NCBI GenBank assembly: GCA_900547915.1
Contig: URIN01000041.1
Location: forward strand, 1 to 8,574
Direction of reading: 5' to 3'
Source: an uncultured Clostridium sp.
Lineage (GTDB): Bacteria; Bacillota; Clostridia; Oscillospirales; Acutalibacteraceae
DNA length: 8,574 nt
The position numbers were made by a program, and so were the translations under genes. The stretch's first letter is position 1. Every line of letters starts with the position of its first letter. Of this stretch, positions 6,690 to 8,574 are shown piece after piece. The notes beneath the pieces were generated by a model. The model did not search any database, had not been told where the DNA came from, and saw nothing but the letters and a program-made list of their open reading frames with translations.

Positions 6690-6693
6690 GTGA

Positions 6694-8527
6694 TTATTTA
6701 TTCATTTCTCTTGTGTAGTCAAGCAGTCCGCCGCAAAGGAGCATTGCTCTCTGACGGTCCGAAAGGTGAGAAGCGTCAAGCTCATATTCCTCGCCCTTTG
6801 TATTGTTAACAAGAGTTATCTTTTCGCCTTTTTCAAGTTTTTCTCTGATGTTGGGAAGAGAAAGTTCGTCAAGCTGATCAATCTTGTCATAATCTGCCTC
6901 ATTCTTAAATGTAAACGGAAGAATGCCAGCGTTTACAAGGTTTGCAACGTGAATTCTTGCAAAACTTTTTGTAATAACAGCCTTTACACCAAGATAAAGC
7001 GGAACGAGAGCTGCGTGTTCGCGGCTTGAGCCCTGACCGTAGTTAGAACCGCCGATGATAATGCCTTTGCCTTCTTTCTTAATTCTCTCGGGGAATGTTT
7101 CGTCACAAACTGCGAAGCAATACTGAGAAAGATGAGGAATATTTGAACGATAGGGAAGTATCTTTGCACCTGCAGGCATAATGTGGTCTGTTGTAATGTT
7201 GTCGCCAACCTTGAGAATTGCCTTCGCATTGATCTCGCTCGGAAGCGGTTCGGTCTTCGGGAAAGGCTTGATGTTGGGTCCGCGAAGAACTTCAATGCTG
7301 TCTGCCTCTTCCTCACTTGCAGGAGGCTCTATCATATTGTCGTTAACGATAAACTTTTCAGGCATTGTTACGTGAGGAGCTTCGCCGAGTTCCCTCGGAT
7401 CTGTAAGGTAACCTGTAAGAGCTGAAGCTGCTGCAACTTCAGGTGATACAAGATAGATACCTGCGTCTTTTGTGCCGCTTCTGCCTTCAAAGTTTCTGTT
7501 GAAAGTACGAAGTGAAATACCGCCTGAATTCGGACTCTGTCCCATACCAATACAAGGACCGCATGCTGATTCAAGAATTCTTGCACCGGCGTTTATCATA
7601 TCAGAAAGTGCACCGTTAAGAGCAAGCATGTTGAGAACCTGCTTTGAGCCGGGTGCTATACACAGCGAAACGGTAGGGCAAACTGTTTTGCCTTTGAGTA
7701 TAGCTGCAACTTTCATCATATCAACATAAGATGAGTTGGTGCAGGAACCGATAGCTACCTGATCAACTTTAATCTTTCCTATTTCTTCTGTTGTTTTAAC
7801 ATTGTCAGGCATATGAGGGCATGCTGCCATTGGCTCAAGTGAGCACAGATCAATATCAATAACCTCATCATATACAGCATCGCTGTCAGGCAAAATTTCT
7901 GTCCAGTCTTTTTCTCTGCCCTGAGCTTTAAGAAAAGCAAGGGTGATTTCGTCAGACGGGAAAATAGAAGTAGTTGCGCCTAATTCTGCACCCATATTTG
8001 TAATCGTAGCACGTTCGGGAACTGATAAGGTCTTTACACCGTCACCGCCGTACTCTATGATTTTTCCTACGCCGCCTTTAACGCTCATTATTCTGAGTAC
8101 TTCAAGAATAATGTCTTTAGCTGATACCCACGGCTTGAGATAACCGTGAAGATTTATTCTGGTCATTTTAGGCATCGGAATATAATATGTACCTCCGCCC
8201 ATTGCAACAGCTACATCAAGTCCGCCTGCGCCCATAGCAAGCATGCAAATGCCGCCGCCTGTCGGGGTATGGCTGTCTGATCCTATAAGCGTTTTTCCGG
8301 GAATACCAAATCTTTCAAGGTGTACCTGGTGGCAGATACCATTGCCGGGACGTGAAAAATAAATTCCGTGCTTTTTGGTAACTGTTTGTATGTAACGGTG
8401 GTCATCCGCATTTTCAAACCCCGTCTGAAGTGTGTTGTGGTCAATATAAGCAACGCTCTTCTCGGTTTTAACACGCTTAACGCCCATTGCTTCAAATTCA
8501 AGGTACGCCATTGTGCCTGTTGCATCC
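6694..8527 (-). CDS. acn: Aconitate hydratase (aconitase), 5' end missing
   Basis: Aconitase isomerises citrate to isocitrate with a [4Fe-4S] cluster in the cytosol. About 610 genomic residues remain, starting inside the conserved DATGTMAYLEFEAMG segment. From memory of the roughly 640-residue bacterial subfamily, about 35 N-terminal residues are missing. Counting from that first Asp, landmarks are GSDSHTPTGGG (82-92), the first cluster cysteine C262 in IGSCTNSS, C322 and C325 in ESACGPCIGMG, TTDHIMPAG (about 445-453) at the start of the swivel domain, and the substrate-binding loop GSNYGQGSSREHAAL (493-507). The length is shorter than E. coli AcnA (about 890), which fits the compact aconitase type of anaerobes and thermophiles. 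It is the first visible gene of the unit with icd, rex and the 228-residue gene; the promoter and any citrate synthase gene would lie beyond the edge. The coding sequence runs into adapter at 8528, and the single base 8527 fits the last base of the usual Gln codon before DATG. Confidence 0.95.
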
Positions 8528-8574
8528 CTGTCTCTTATACACATCTGACGCTGCCGACGAATAGCCTTGTGTAG
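8528..8574. other. Illumina Nextera adapter, index and P5 start (non-genomic)
   Basis: Bases 8528-8546 are the 19-base Tn5 mosaic end CTGTCTCTTATACACATCT. Bases 8547-8560 (GACGCTGCCGACGA) complete the reverse complement of the Nextera read-1 transposase adapter. Bases 8561-8568 (ATAGCCTT) sit where the i5 index belongs; the reverse complement AAGGCTAT matches, as I recall, Nextera XT index S520. Bases 8569-8574 (GTGTAG) are the first bases of the P5 sequence complement. The stretch is untrimmed library sequence at a contig end, not biology. On the - strand it translates to MCIRDR, and on the + strand to SYTHLTLPT, both typical artefact peptides. Confidence 0.98.

Noticed and set aside
6803..6812. 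TTGTTAACAA palindrome resembling Rex half-sites
   Set aside because: The halves overlap with no spacer and lie inside the aconitase coding region, where they encode Val-Asn-Asn. Rex sites need the halves separated by about 4 bases.
8527..8544. ATG at 8544 on the - strand as the aconitase start
   Set aside because: The ATG lies in the Tn5 mosaic end. The first residues (MCIRDR) are adapter-derived, and the true start is outside the window.
8368..8574. Open frame on the + strand ending in SYTHLTLPTNSLV
   Set aside because: It is antisense to aconitase and its end is translated adapter sequence.

Overview
The window looks like the end of a low-GC Firmicutes contig, most likely a gut-type Clostridia close to Ruminococcus/Oscillospiraceae. 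The grounds are the AT-rich codon use, strong GGAGG-type ribosome binding sites that support two TTG starts, a Rex whose DNA-binding domain has the NCFGGFGQQGYGY form I associate with that group, and an anaerobe-style aconitase plus isocitrate dehydrogenase pair. The taxonomic call is inference.

The left half runs on the + strand. A predicted lipoprotein of unknown function (20-907) is followed by a hairpin terminator (919-948). Next comes L-lactate dehydrogenase (999-1964). A 178-base intergenic stretch then holds a promoter-like sequence, a perfect inverted repeat and five copies of a GTAAAC/GTTTAC word. It precedes a 652-residue membrane-anchored regulator (2143-4101) with an N-terminal XRE helix-turn-helix, three membrane helices and a large C-terminal domain, predicted extracellular, with Asp-box (BNR) repeats.

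The right half runs on the - strand as one tightly spaced unit read from the right edge inward: aconitase (5' end cut off), isocitrate dehydrogenase, the NADH-sensing repressor Rex, and a 228-residue protein of unknown function with beta-propeller-like repeats. The gaps are 18, 22 and 2 bases, so an operon with translational coupling is likely. The two halves converge on a shared bidirectional terminator (4117-4141).

Aconitase and isocitrate dehydrogenase convert citrate to 2-oxoglutarate, the oxidative arm of the TCA cycle that anaerobes use to make glutamate. Rex reads the NADH/NAD+ balance, and lactate dehydrogenase consumes NADH, so the locus has a redox theme. No complete Rex operator is visible, and the operon promoter lies outside the window.

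The last 47 bases (8528-8574) are not genomic. They are an Illumina Nextera transposase adapter, an index and the start of the P5 sequence, joined directly to truncated aconitase. Any protein starting MCIRDR on the - strand, or containing SYTHLTLPT on the + strand, is an artefact of this. I found no convincing novel system. The best candidates for follow-up are the membrane XRE/Asp-box regulator with its repeat-bearing upstream region, and the unknown protein coupled to rex.
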